Part shown: positions 21,490 to 30,450 of the stretch, in pieces | Position numbering within the stretch: position 1 is the stretch's first letter | Layout of the letters: each line of letters starts with the position of its first letter | Notes under the pieces: generated by a model | The model's input: the letters and a program-made list of their open reading frames with translations, nothing else | Databases searched by the model: none | What the model was told of the DNA's origin: nothing | From: Macrococcoides canis | GTDB taxonomy: Bacteria > Bacillota > Bacilli > Staphylococcales > Staphylococcaceae | Direction of reading: 5' to 3' | NCBI RefSeq assembly: GCF_002119805.1 | Contig: NZ_CP021059.1 | Coordinates: 1,240,001 to 1,304,000 of the forward strand | DNA length: 64,000 nt | Program-made: the position numbers and the translations under genes

Positions 21490-22137
21490 CTATATTTCAT
21501 CATGTTCTTGTATATCGAGTATCTTAAAGCCATTGTTTTTAAGATACTTTGTAAACTTCTTAATATTCTTATTATCTTCAACCTTAACGATCATTCTTCG
21601 ATGCATCTTATCTGTTTCGTCAAATGTTACAAATGAAATCGCATTTAACTTATACTTTTTCAAAGCAGAAGCAAGACGCATGATTCGTCCTTCTGCATCA
21701 ATTGATGTAATGGCTATACGCACCCCTTTTTGCTTCATACCAAAAGCAGACTTGAACTGTTCCATAACATCAAATCTTGAAACCACACCTAAAAAATCAT
21801 TGCGTTCATTGATAACACTTAAAATCGGAAAATCCTGTAAAGTTAAGAATGACTCTTCAAACAGAGTATCATCTTTAACACTATATTCATCTAGAGGAAG
21901 AATATCCTTAATCTTCGTGTTTTCAATGAACTCATCTCTTTGTTTAGGTGTCTTCATAAAGAAGAAATGTCTGAAGATACTATAACGTGTTGCTGTGCCA
22001 ATATATTTTCCTGCCTCAACAACAGGCATCCCATCAATACCATGATGTTCAAGCTTATCAATCACACTTTTAACCGTGTCATCTGGATTGGCAACATAAC
22101 ATTTTTCTTTAGGAATCATTATTGACTTTAAATACAT
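21490..22137 (-). CDS. CBS-domain protein with C-terminal ACT-like domain (AcuB-like)
   Basis: A 215-aa soluble protein. Two CBS motifs are visible: residues ~1-60 (DDTVKSVIDKLEHHGIDGMPVV) and ~85-130 (LTLQDFPILSVINERNDFLGVVS). They are followed by an ACT-like region (GVRIAITSIDAEGRIMRLASAL). CBS pairs usually bind adenosyl nucleotides, so a regulatory role is likely; the ligand and target are unknown. It lies 18 nt after ebpS and probably shares its transcript, ending at the terminator above. Confidence 0.75.
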   Translation of the reverse strand: MYLKSIMIPKEKCYVANPDDTVKSVIDKLEHHGIDGMPVVEAGKYIGTATRYSIFRHFFFMKTPKQRDEFIENTKIKDILPLDEYSVKDDTLFEESFLTLQDFPILSVINERNDFLGVVSRFDVMEQFKSAFGMKQKGVRIAITSIDAEGRIMRLASALKKYKLNAISFVTFDETDKMHRRMIVKVEDNKNIKKFTKYLKNNGFKILDIQEHDEI

Positions 22138-22155
22138 AATACCGCCCCTTTGTGT

Positions 22156-23214
22156 TTATTTCGGTATAACTAGCGTCTGCCCTTGCGAAAGATTATTGCC
22201 AGAAATACCATTGGCCTGTCTTATCTTTTCAACATTTTCTGGAGAACCACTACCATAGTATTTAATTGCTATTCGGTATAGATTCTCTTTTGCAGTCACA
22301 ACGTGTGTTGCTTGTGTTTGCTGGTTGTCAGATTGGCTATTATTTGAAGCAGATGATGATTGTGATGCATTATCTTGAGCTTTTTCTTCTGCCGCTTTCT
22401 CTTCCGCCGCTTTCTCTTCTGCTGCTTTTTGTGCCGCTAATCTTTCAGCTTCCGCTTCATCAGCAGCTTTTTGTGCTGCTAAACGTTCTTCTGCTGCTTT
22501 TTCTTCTGCTGCTTTCTCTTCTGCCGCTTTTTCTTCTGCTGCTTTCTCTTCTGCTGCTTTTTCCGCTGCTGCTTTCTCTTCTGCTGCTTTTTCTTCAGCA
22601 GCCTTGTCCTTAGCTTCGTTTGTTTTTACTTCAGTAGTTTTCTTCTTGTCGTTTGTTGCCACTTGCTCTGTATTATTGTCTTTATTATCACTTTGAGAAT
22701 TGATGTAGTTTGCAAGTAATAACATAATTGGCAGCAATATTAAAATAGCGGCAATCAACGGTATAAACTTCTTAAGTCCACTATTCTCTTTATCTTCCTG
22801 CTGTTTGCGCTCAGCAGGCTTTTCTTCTGGAGTTTGTGCATTTGCTTTATCTGTTTTTGTTGCTGCACCCGCAGCGCCAGCTACACCAGCTGCGCCTGCA
22901 GTTGCAGCTGCTTTTTTACCGTTCGAGGATTGTTTACTGCTCTTTTGATTATTGTCTCTTTTGTTATGTTTCTTAGCCCCTGCTCCAATAATTGCAGTTT
23001 CTTTGTTATCACCATTTTTTTCTTCACGTTTCTTTCTTTCTTGTGATCGATTACGACGTGAGGCTCCACGTGGCGGAAAAATATCTTCTTCAGCTTCTTT
23101 CTTTCCTTCATAAGTTTCTGAACTTACTTCTTCAGTTTCAATCGGCTCTTCTTGCTGTCTTTCAATCTTCTGCTTATTCTTTTCAAATTCATCTTTAAAA
23201 TCATTTTTTGACAC
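22156..23214 (-). CDS. ebpS: EbpS-like membrane protein with C-terminal LysM domain
   Basis: A 352-aa protein with the order of staphylococcal EbpS: charged N-terminal region, [11 protein letters not shown] motif, Ala/Gly-rich stretch, one membrane helix ([20 protein letters not shown]), a variable region and a LysM domain of about 45 residues ending GQTLVIPK. The variable region is a long Ala-Glu-Lys helix-forming repeat, unlike the Asn/Gln-rich linker of S. aureus. The GTG at 23212-23214 has GGGTGG 6 nt upstream and gives [10 protein letters not shown], like S. aureus EbpS. It also occupies the Bacillus ypbE position near recQ. Peptidoglycan binding is likely; elastin binding cannot be inferred. 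Confidence 0.85.
   Translation of the reverse strand: MSKNDFKDEFEKNKQKIERQQEEPIETEEVSSETYEGKKEAEEDIFPPRGASRRNRSQERKKREEKNGDNKETAIIGAGAKKHNKRDNNQKSSKQSSNGKKAAATAGAAGVAGAAGAATKTDKANAQTPEEKPAERKQQEDKENSGLKKFIPLIAAILILLPIMLLLANYINSQSDNKDNNTEQVATNDKKKTTEVKTNEAKDKAAEEKAAEEKAAAEKAAEEKAAEEKAAEEKAAEEKAAEERLAAQKAADEAEAERLAAQKAAEEKAAEEKAAEEKAQDNASQSSSASNNSQSDNQQTQATHVVTAKENLYRIAIKYYGSGSPENVEKIRQANGISGNNLSQGQTLVIPK
22378..22610 (-). repeat. In-frame 15-bp repeat array inside ebpS
   Basis: Degenerate 15-bp units encoding AAEEK/AAxEK (about 12 copies with two interspersed RLAAQKA variants) are arranged head to tail. The plus strand reads as repeated gctgctttctcttct-like units. The array would form a long charged alpha helix and is a candidate for slippage-driven length variation. 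Confidence 0.85.
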
Positions 23215-23290
23215 GTTAATCCACCCACTCATCAATTTATAGTCTACTCTTATTATAGACAAACAATATTACTTTAGTAAAGTATTACAG

Positions 23291-24673
23291 CTATAAAAAT
23301 AACCGTTGCAAAATTAATTCAACAGGCTCCAATTGAATGCTTTTCGTAATGTTTTTATACCTTTGTAAATGAGTCACTTGGCATTTACTGCACACTGAAC
23401 GTTCATAATATTCATCTGGTCCTTTTAAAGAGGATATCAGCATTCTGGAAAGTTCATGATGAAGGCACAGATCACTATGGGCATAAGCAATCATCTTTAA
23501 TAATAAATGCTGTTGTTCATGCTGATGTGCATTAATTTTATCCGTGATACTGCTGCCTGCAAACCTGCGATAAAAGATATCCAGCTTCTCTTTCTTTTCC
23601 TCGTCATAGATATTGTGCACACGATAGTTATGTACATCACCTGTATCAATAGCATCGAATTCCAGCAGTCTTGAAGCTTGTGCAATATCATTATCATTAT
23701 ATAGGAGTATCGACTGACATGATTGATGATCTCTACCTGCACGCCCTATTTCCTGAATGAACTGAAGGATTGATGCAGGGATATGATAGTGAATCACCGT
23801 GCGGATATTCTTCTTATTGATCCCCATCCCAAAAGCACTCGTTGCACAAATAATCTGAACTTCGTCTTGCATAAACCGATTCTGCACTTCAGTACGTTCA
23901 CTATAGCTCATATCAGCATGATATCTGTCTACTATAAATCTTTCAGAAAGCGCCTGATATACCGCATCACAAACTTTCTTTGATGAGAAGTAGATAATAG
24001 TGGGACCACTCTCCTTAAGTACGGTATGCAGCAAGGTGAGTTTTTCATCTTCACGTACTTCATACTTATACAGATACATATTGTCCTTATTTTTAAGGAA
24101 GTCATGCACCTTCAATTTTCTTCCGATAATCTCCTCAATATCATGAATAATCTTTTCTGTCGCTGTCGCAGTTAATGCTATCACCTGTGCATCATATTTA
24201 TCGATTACTTCATTCACTAGCAAATAATGAGGACGGAACTGGAATCCCCACTGAGAGATACAATGGGCTTCGTCCAGTACGATATGCGTAAAATTAATAC
24301 GAGAGAATAACACTTCTGATAATTCACTTTGCAGCCATTCAGGAGAGCAATAAATAAATTGATAGCTGTCAATATGCTCAGTAATAATCGATAGTTCTGC
24401 ACGTGATAGTCCTCCATGAATCGCTATAGCATTAATCTTGCGCATCTTCAGCTGCATCACCTGGTCTTCCATCAAAGCAATTAACGGGGTGATAACAAGC
24501 GCTCTTCCGCCAGTTAATATAACCGGCAGCTGAAACGTGATCGATTTACCACCTCCAGTAGGCATCAGTGCTAATACATCTTCATCACTCAATATACTAT
24601 CAATAATTATCTTTTGTTCCTCATGTAACTGTTTAATGCCAAAACGTTTATTCAATAAATGTTCCATCGACAT
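23291..24673 (-). CDS. recQ: RecQ-family ATP-dependent DNA helicase
   Basis: A 460-aa superfamily 2 helicase. Walker A is MPTGGGKSITFQ, Walker B is DEAH (LDEAHCISQWG), with TATAT (motif III) and the motif VI region IQEIGRAGRDHQS. The C-terminal zinc-binding cysteines are partly present (CLHHE, CSKC), but there is no HRDC domain, so it is the short RecQ/RecS form. The ATG at 24673 has AAAGGAAC upstream. It overlaps the ypbB-like gene by 26 nt, an arrangement shared with Bacillus. Confidence 0.93.
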   Translation of the reverse strand: MSMEHLLNKRFGIKQLHEEQKIIIDSILSDEDVLALMPTGGGKSITFQLPVILTGGRALVITPLIALMEDQVMQLKMRKINAIAIHGGLSRAELSIITEHIDSYQFIYCSPEWLQSELSEVLFSRINFTHIVLDEAHCISQWGFQFRPHYLLVNEVIDKYDAQVIALTATATEKIIHDIEEIIGRKLKVHDFLKNKDNMYLYKYEVREDEKLTLLHTVLKESGPTIIYFSSKKVCDAVYQALSERFIVDRYHADMSYSERTEVQNRFMQDEVQIICATSAFGMGINKKNIRTVIHYHIPASILQFIQEIGRAGRDHQSCQSILLYNDNDIAQASRLLEFDAIDTGDVHNYRVHNIYDEEKKEKLDIFYRRFAGSSITDKINAHQHEQQHLLLKMIAYAHSDLCLHHELSRMLISSLKGPDEYYERSVCSKCQVTHLQRYKNITKSIQLEPVELILQRLFL

Positions 24674-25604
24674 GTGCGTTCCTTTCCATCAAACTGGCGT
24701 ATACAATGCCAATCTTCAGTTTGAAATAATCTTTAACCTCTGAATGCTCGTAAAATGCTTTTAACTTGCCATATGTCATCTGATTATAAAGATGTACAAT
24801 ACTCTGAAGTTCTTCCTCTGAAATAAATCGTGAGATATCCACAGGATAATCTTTAATCATCATTTCGATTATGTGATCCTGAATCGTATGTTCTCTTAAA
24901 CGAAGAAAACGGGCTGTTTCATCGATGGAATTGCTGTTTATCAGCTGATGCGTTCTTGCCGTATTTCTATGTAGCGGTACCTTATAATAAAGAAGGTTTA
25001 AAAAATGGAATGATTCGTTTCGAAGTAAATGCAGTACATAATTTTTCTCTGCCAGCAGCATAAATTTCAAATGTGAAGTTTCGGTATTTAATAGTCGTGC
25101 TAATTGTTCATCATTTTTTGGTTGCACATCATGGCCCGTTATTTTATATACGAAATAACTGTGTTTAAATTTATGTTGAACTAAAGTTACGAGTTTACTT
25201 AAATCCTGCTGAAGAAGATTAATGTCTGCAGATTTCACTTGTCTTATGACTTCTTTAACTTGAGACTGTATGATCAAGTTGTTTGAGACCGGAACAAATC
25301 TATTTATACCATAGCTCATTTCAGATGAAGACTGGATAAGTAGACGAAGCGTCTCAAAACTCATCTCGGATGCAAGATGAAAATAAGGGAATAGCATGCA
25401 CTGCTGATTGTCTTTACGGCTAAGCATATTTGTGAATGCTTCAAAAGGATAATCTGGTGCAATCTCGTAAACAGGTAGCAGATGCTGCATCGCGGCGTCA
25501 AAATATGTCTGCTGCGTTCTAGCTCCAGTAACAATATTCCACAGACTTTTTATAGATTTATCTTCACGATAATGTGTACGTATGTAATTTGAAATAGAAT
25601 TCAT
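24648..25604 (-). CDS. YpbB-like helix-turn-helix protein
   Basis: A 318-aa protein of the YpbB type, recognised by position between fer and recQ and by a C-terminal HTH (SIDETARFLRLREHTIQDHI), typical of the helicase-associated HTH family. The N-terminal 230 residues are helical with no motif I recognise. The second ATG (25602-25604) lies 6 nt after AGGAG and is preferred. It may act with the RecQ helicase encoded by the overlapping gene, but that is inference. Confidence 0.75.
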   Translation of the reverse strand: MNSISNYIRTHYREDKSIKSLWNIVTGARTQQTYFDAAMQHLLPVYEIAPDYPFEAFTNMLSRKDNQQCMLFPYFHLASEMSFETLRLLIQSSSEMSYGINRFVPVSNNLIIQSQVKEVIRQVKSADINLLQQDLSKLVTLVQHKFKHSYFVYKITGHDVQPKNDEQLARLLNTETSHLKFMLLAEKNYVLHLLRNESFHFLNLLYYKVPLHRNTARTHQLINSNSIDETARFLRLREHTIQDHIIEMMIKDYPVDISRFISEEELQSIVHLYNQMTYGKLKAFYEHSEVKDYFKLKIGIVYASLMERNAHVDGTFIE

Positions 25605-25626
25605 ATGCATCTCCTGAATCTTTTTG

Positions 25627-25655
25627 TTGAAAAAGCATTAAACAATCACTAAAAT
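25627..25655 (+). promoter_or_regulatory. Promoter of fer
   Basis: -35 TTGAAA (25627-25632) and -10 TAAAAT (25650-25655) are separated by 17 nt. They lie 55 nt upstream of the fer start, in the divergent gap with the ypbB-like gene. Confidence 0.7.
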
Positions 25656-25697
25656 GGTTATGTATGTTATTTATATATTTTATCATGAAATTGTTAG

Positions 25698-25961
<264 letters not shown>

Positions 25962-25967
25962 TATATA

Positions 25968-26028
25968 ATAAACCCGTTCTTCTTCAGAATATAAGGATTA
26001 TATTCTGGAGTAGAACGGGTTATTTTTT
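25968..26028. terminator. Terminator between fer and ribU
   Basis: A long stem (AACCCGTTCT with AGAACGGGTT, plus an inner CAGAATATA / TATATTCTG arm) is followed by ATTTTTT on the plus strand. It serves fer and, in reverse, possibly ribU. Confidence 0.88.
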
Positions 26029-26036
26029 CATCTTAT

Positions 26037-26576
26037 TTATCTTATTTTAGGAAGTACTTTGAGTAGAATAATCGATAGTATCGCAAGAAGTATACCTTTG
26101 ATAATATTAAACGGAATAATACCTGCTGTAATGATAACCTTTAAGTTATTAGCGATATCACTAAAATTCATTATCATACCGTATAGTGGTAATAATACGA
26201 AATAATTCATAATACTCATCACAATCGTCATGACGATTGTTGCACATAAAAAGCCAGCAATTAATCGCTGCTTTCTCCCTTTAGTTACTGCGTATAAAGT
26301 CAAAATAAATGATGTACCTGCAAGAAAGTTCGCAGCAGGACCAATTGGATCTGCCATATTCACCAGAAAGTTCAGCAAGTTCTTGATGATCTCAACCCCA
26401 ACTGCTCCAAGCGGGCCAACAGTGAAAAGTGCGATAATCGCAGGGATATCACTTAAATCGATTGTTAGATAGGGTGGTAAAAATGGTAACGGAAACTTTA
26501 AAAACATAAGTAAAAAAGCAACCGCACTTAATAGACTCACCGTAATGAGTCGTCTTGTCTTATTAATCTGTGTCAT
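26037..26576 (-). CDS. ribU: Riboflavin ECF transporter S component RibU
   Basis: A 179-aa membrane protein with five to six helices. It opens with RRLITVSLLSAVAFLLMFL and has the family LTIDLSDIPAIIALF segment. S components bind the vitamin and work with the shared EcfA/EcfA'/EcfT energising module, which is not encoded here. The FMN riboswitch directly upstream confirms riboflavin as the substrate. An AGAAGGAGAAGG site precedes the ATG. Confidence 0.93.
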   Translation of the reverse strand: MTQINKTRRLITVSLLSAVAFLLMFLKFPLPFLPPYLTIDLSDIPAIIALFTVGPLGAVGVEIIKNLLNFLVNMADPIGPAANFLAGTSFILTLYAVTKGRKQRLIAGFLCATIVMTIVMSIMNYFVLLPLYGMIMNFSDIANNLKVIITAGIIPFNIIKGILLAILSIILLKVLPKIR

Positions 26577-26620
26577 TTCCTTCTCCTTCTATTCATCTTA
26601 CAAAGAGGAGGAAAACCTCC

Positions 26621-26730
26621 ATCTTCTCCCATCCAGACTGTACTGTCGGTACTGGAATTTCACCAGTTCAGCTGACGCATCAGGTCGCGGACTATAACCG
26701 CCGGTTCGGAATTACACCGACCCCGAAGAT
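26621..26730 (-). promoter_or_regulatory. FMN riboswitch (RFN element) controlling ribU
   Basis: On the minus strand, the element starts ATCTTCGGGG and ends GGGAGAAGAT. It contains the conserved GTGTAATTCCGAACCGGCGG, GACCTGATGC and GGTGAAATTCCAGTACCGACAG blocks (each partial) of the six-helix RFN aptamer. FMN binding should repress ribU. The downstream GGAGGTTTTCCTCC hairpin (26605-26619) and the ribosome site suggest the expression platform. Confidence 0.95.
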
Positions 26731-26755
26731 GAATGATATATTTTTTATAGTCTAT

Positions 26756-26784
26756 ATCTTACTTGTTATTCTTTGTGTCGTCAA
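26756..26784 (-). promoter_or_regulatory. Promoter of ribU riboswitch transcript
   Basis: Minus-strand TTGACG (26779-26784) and TAAGAT (26756-26761) are 17 nt apart. The -35 lies inside the last srrB codons, and the riboswitch begins about 26 nt after the -10. Confidence 0.6.
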
Positions 26785-28516
26785 CTTTTGGGATTGAAAT
26801 TACAAATGTCGTCCCTTTATCAACCTTACTGTCAACACTAATACTGCCATGATGACTTTCAACAATTGATTTGACGATAAATAAACCTAATCCAGTGCCG
26901 TGTTTACCTCTTGTTCTCGCTTGATCCACCTTGTAGAAACGTTCGAATATATTATCGATATGTTCTGGTGCGATACCGACACCCGTATCTGATATTCTGA
27001 TGATGAGGAAGTCATCATCTTCATCAGTATGAATACTGATTACATCTCCAGCTACAGTATAACGTAATGCATTATCAACAATATTAGTGATCACCTGGAT
27101 CATCTTGTCATAATCTAACAAGGCTTTAGAGTGATGACTGTAATGAATCTGCAGCTCTGTTTCATGCTTCTCTGACACATGCTTGAAATTCATAACAGTT
27201 CGTTCTATCAGCTCCTCTATGTCAACAGCTTCTAAATTCAGGTTTTGTTCACCCGCATCAATTCTAGCGACATTCAGCAGTTCATTGACAAGACGATTCA
27301 GACGTTTTGATTCATCAAGTATAATATTCAAAAATTCATCTACATCTGATTTCTCACTGACAATGCCATCTAATATTGCCTCAGTATATCCTTGAAGCAT
27401 CTGTATCGGTGTTCTTAGTTCATGAGAGACATTTGCGATAAACATCTGCTTCATTTGATCAACCTTCTTCTCTTCGGTCATATCCCTGATGATCGCAACT
27501 GCACCATTACCTTGTTTTATATCTGGGTTACTGACTGGAGAAACGATCAGCACATAATGTTTATCTTCCGTTGTAATTTCCTTGTATATCGTATCCTCAG
27601 ACTGCATCACCTGATTCACAGTATCGCTCAAAGCTTCAATCTGCTGTTGATTGATATCATCCAGAAACTTCTCTGCCATCGGATTCTGGAGCTGCTTTTC
27701 AAGATGCATATTGAAACTTAGTACGCCATCTTCCATGGCATTGATTAATCTGTCCCTTAAATTTCTTTCTGAAGATATTCGATTCATGTTTAAGGTAATG
27801 TCTTCTTCCATCTTATTAAATGCAAGTGCGAGTTCTCCAATCTCATCACGTGACTGAACCTTGATTTTCTCATTACGTTCACCACGCGCAAGTTTAAATG
27901 CTGCTTGCTTCAGATGAATTAAAGGTTTTGTGATACGTGTAGATAAGAAAAATGCAAAGATGGTTGTCAGAATAAGCAGTACAAGTGCAACTAAAAAAAT
28001 AATAATTGCGATATAATTGAAAGCATCGGATATCGTATTCGTATCCTGATAAATAAATATCGCACTACCTTTGTATTCAAATGCCTGAGAAGGGTAACCA
28101 ATCAGCAGATATTCATGTTTACTGCCCTGATAATCGACTTCAATTGACTGAACGACAGTTTCGTCTTTATTATATACATCATCAAATGCTTTGTTCGTCT
28201 GTATTTCTTTTAGCATCAAAGCTTTCAGGGGATCCTCAACGCTCATATTTTGATCCTGCTTATTTGTAATCAATATTAGACCTGCAGGATTTTCAATCAG
28301 TTCTTTCACATAGTTCATTGCATCACTTTTATCATGACGACTCATAAGGACGAGTTCAACTTTTTCTGCCTGCTGCTTTAATGTATGTGCAGATTCACTC
28401 ATCAAATAGGCATTAATGAAACTCATCAAGGCAACTGATAATATAATTAAAACTGTGGTTACTATAAACAATATAGTTAACCACAGTTTAATAACGACAC
28501 TATTGATATATTTCAT
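26759..28516 (-). CDS. srrB: Redox-responsive sensor histidine kinase SrrB/ResE
   Basis: A 585-aa membrane kinase. TM1 is about residues 9-34 and TM2 about 167-191, enclosing an extracytoplasmic sensor region. A HAMP domain (192-245), a PAS-like region (about 250-345), the phospho-acceptor His365 in FIANVSHELRTP, and the N, G1 and G2 ATP-binding motifs (NIVDNALRYT, DTGVGIAP, GTGLGLFIV) follow. It signals respiratory state to SrrA. Its ATG overlaps the srrA stop by 1 nt (TGATG). Length matches staphylococcal SrrB. Confidence 0.94.
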   Translation of the reverse strand: MKYINSVVIKLWLTILFIVTTVLIILSVALMSFINAYLMSESAHTLKQQAEKVELVLMSRHDKSDAMNYVKELIENPAGLILITNKQDQNMSVEDPLKALMLKEIQTNKAFDDVYNKDETVVQSIEVDYQGSKHEYLLIGYPSQAFEYKGSAIFIYQDTNTISDAFNYIAIIIFLVALVLLILTTIFAFFLSTRITKPLIHLKQAAFKLARGERNEKIKVQSRDEIGELALAFNKMEEDITLNMNRISSERNLRDRLINAMEDGVLSFNMHLEKQLQNPMAEKFLDDINQQQIEALSDTVNQVMQSEDTIYKEITTEDKHYVLIVSPVSNPDIKQGNGAVAIIRDMTEEKKVDQMKQMFIANVSHELRTPIQMLQGYTEAILDGIVSEKSDVDEFLNIILDESKRLNRLVNELLNVARIDAGEQNLNLEAVDIEELIERTVMNFKHVSEKHETELQIHYSHHSKALLDYDKMIQVITNIVDNALRYTVAGDVISIHTDEDDDFLIIRISDTGVGIAPEHIDNIFERFYKVDQARTRGKHGTGLGLFIVKSIVESHHGSISVDSKVDKGTTFVISIPKVDDTKNNK

Positions 28517-29223
28517 CAGTCTCTGACCTCAAACTTATATCCTACACCCCATACCGTATGAATCATGTCAGCAGCATGTGGTGATACTTTGTTCAATTTT
28601 TCTCTTAATCGCTTTACGTGTGTATCAACTGTGCGTAAATCACCATAAAACTCATAATGCCATACATCTTTCAATAGCTGCTCACGATCAAATACTTTAT
28701 CCGGACTCTTCGCTAAAAAGAGTAACAGTTCATACTCTTTCGGAGTGAGATTAACTTCCTTATTATCCGCAAGCACTCTATGCGCATCGTTATCAATCAC
28801 AAGCGAATCAAACACGATTAAATCTTTCGCATGAGCATCCTGCTGTAAGAACATTGTTGATTGTGAACGTCTTAAAATTGCCTTAACACGTAATACAACT
28901 TCTCGTGGGGAGAAAGGCTTGACGATATAATCGTCTGCACCAATTTCAAACCCTTCTACTCGATTATGCTCTTCCCCTTTTGCAGTGAGCATAATAACAG
29001 GGGTAGATTTCTCTTCACGTAATCGTTTGCATACTTGGATTCCGTCCATACCTGGCAGCATGATATCCAGTAAGATACAGTGAAAGTTTTCACTTAGCGC
29101 AAGCTCGAGCGCACGCTCTCCATCTTCCGCTTCTACAGTTTCATAACCTTCTCTTTCAAGATACATTTTAGCTAGTTTTCTAATTCTATCTTCATCATCA
29201 ACTATTAAAATCTTTTCTTTCAT
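28516..29223 (-). CDS. srrA: Response regulator SrrA/ResD
   Basis: A 235-aa OmpR-family regulator. The receiver has the D9-D10 acidic pair, Asp53 as phosphorylation site (CILLDIMLPGMDG) and Lys in VKPFSP. The winged-helix effector shows VNLTPKEYELLLFLA and TVDTHVKRLREKL. It controls respiration and fermentation genes in response to oxygen or nitric oxide in relatives. It lies 18 nt after resC, as resD does in Bacillus, so it is likely co-transcribed with resABC. Confidence 0.95.
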   Translation of the reverse strand: MKEKILIVDDEDRIRKLAKMYLEREGYETVEAEDGERALELALSENFHCILLDIMLPGMDGIQVCKRLREEKSTPVIMLTAKGEEHNRVEGFEIGADDYIVKPFSPREVVLRVKAILRRSQSTMFLQQDAHAKDLIVFDSLVIDNDAHRVLADNKEVNLTPKEYELLLFLAKSPDKVFDREQLLKDVWHYEFYGDLRTVDTHVKRLREKLNKVSPHAADMIHTVWGVGYKFEVRD

Positions 29224-29241
29224 ATCATTCTCACCCTTTCA

Positions 29242-30450
29242 TTATGCATAGGAATGAAGACCTGCAATGATTAAATTCACTGCAATCACATTAAATAAAA
29301 TGATACCGAGACCAACAACTGCAAGCCATGCTGATTTTTTTCCTTCCCATCCTTTTCCTAATCTCAGATGAAGGAAGATCGCATAGAACAAGAATGTGAT
29401 CAATGCCCAGACCTCTTTAGGGTCCCAGCCCCAGAATCTGCTCCATGCAATCTGCGCCCATATACTCGCAAACAATAATCCTCCTAGAGAGAATAACGGA
29501 AATCCGATTATAACAGAACGATAACAAATTTCATCCATTAATCTCAGTGAAACTTTATTAGTTAAAGGTTTAATCATAGAAAAAATGGTTCTGCGTGAAA
29601 TAAGTCTTATTAATCCGTAAAGAATAGAACCAATAATGATTGACCATACGACCGTATTTAATTTCTGTGCATTGATTACTGGGGGTAATTCGATTCCTGT
29701 ATCGAAACGTTTTACCTCTTTATAGCTTTCTTTCGTACCTTCAACTTTAACAACAGGTGTACTGTCCTTGAATGTAATTAATCCAGGTAAATGATATTCT
29801 GCAACCGCATTCATACCATTTTTGTCCTGATAGAAATAATCTTCTTTGTAATTCACAATACCTTTCATAACGATCGTTGTTAAGATAAATGCCAGAACTA
29901 AGACGATAAAATACATAACAACTTCTAGCCAGAAAGCATCTTTAGATTTCTCTTTGGCATCAACATAGCGAAGAAGATATATTAATCCCGCCACCGAACT
30001 CACAGAAAGAATACCATAGCTGATCGTTACAGTGATTACATGTATCGCCAGCCAGTTGCTCTGAAGCGCTGGAATGAGCGGTGATACTTCTCTAGAGAAC
30101 ATACTTGCATAAACGATAACAAGCATCGCAATAGGTAACGAGAAGAGCGCAAGTATCGGTGTATGATAAATATAATTGATCACTAAAAATCCACCGACCA
30201 TCATAATTCCGAACATCGTTAAAAATTCATACATGTTACTCACCGGTGCATGACCTGCAGCAATCCATCTCGTAATAAAATAAATGAGCTGCATCACAAA
30301 ACCGATAGTAGTCAATATAATCCCTATATTTTCATAGCGTTTAGATTTCGCTTTAATGCTTGCTGAAAATGGTAAAATTGCTATTAAATACAGAATAAAT
30401 GCTGCATATAAAGAAGTACTACTAAAGTTTAATAAAGTTTCATTATTCAT
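29242..30450 (-). CDS. resC: Cytochrome c biogenesis protein ResC (CcsA family)
   Basis: A 402-aa polytopic membrane protein with eight or more hydrophobic segments and the haem-handling signature WGWDPKEVWAL near the C-terminus, with conserved histidines. Together with ResB it forms the System II haem exporter/ligase. The ATG at 30448-30450 lies 6 nt after GGAGG and overlaps the resB stop by 8 nt; an upstream extension is rejected. Its substrate in this genome would include the QcrC haem. Confidence 0.93.
   Translation of the reverse strand: MNNETLLNFSSTSLYAAFILYLIAILPFSASIKAKSKRYENIGIILTTIGFVMQLIYFITRWIAAGHAPVSNMYEFLTMFGIMMVGGFLVINYIYHTPILALFSLPIAMLVIVYASMFSREVSPLIPALQSNWLAIHVITVTISYGILSVSSVAGLIYLLRYVDAKEKSKDAFWLEVVMYFIVLVLAFILTTIVMKGIVNYKEDYFYQDKNGMNAVAEYHLPGLITFKDSTPVVKVEGTKESYKEVKRFDTGIELPPVINAQKLNTVVWSIIIGSILYGLIRLISRRTIFSMIKPLTNKVSLRLMDEICYRSVIIGFPLFSLGGLLFASIWAQIAWSRFWGWDPKEVWALITFLFYAIFLHLRLGKGWEGKKSAWLAVVGLGIILFNVIAVNLIIAGLHSYA

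Noticed and set aside
22378-22610. Possible CRISPR or satellite array
   Set aside because: Units are 15 bp, contiguous, without spacers, and in frame with EbpS.
22266-22613. Leu-rich plus-strand ORF opposite ebpS
   Set aside because: It is the reverse reading of the AAEEK repeat, which yields Leu/Phe/Ser codons; a shadow of low-complexity coding.
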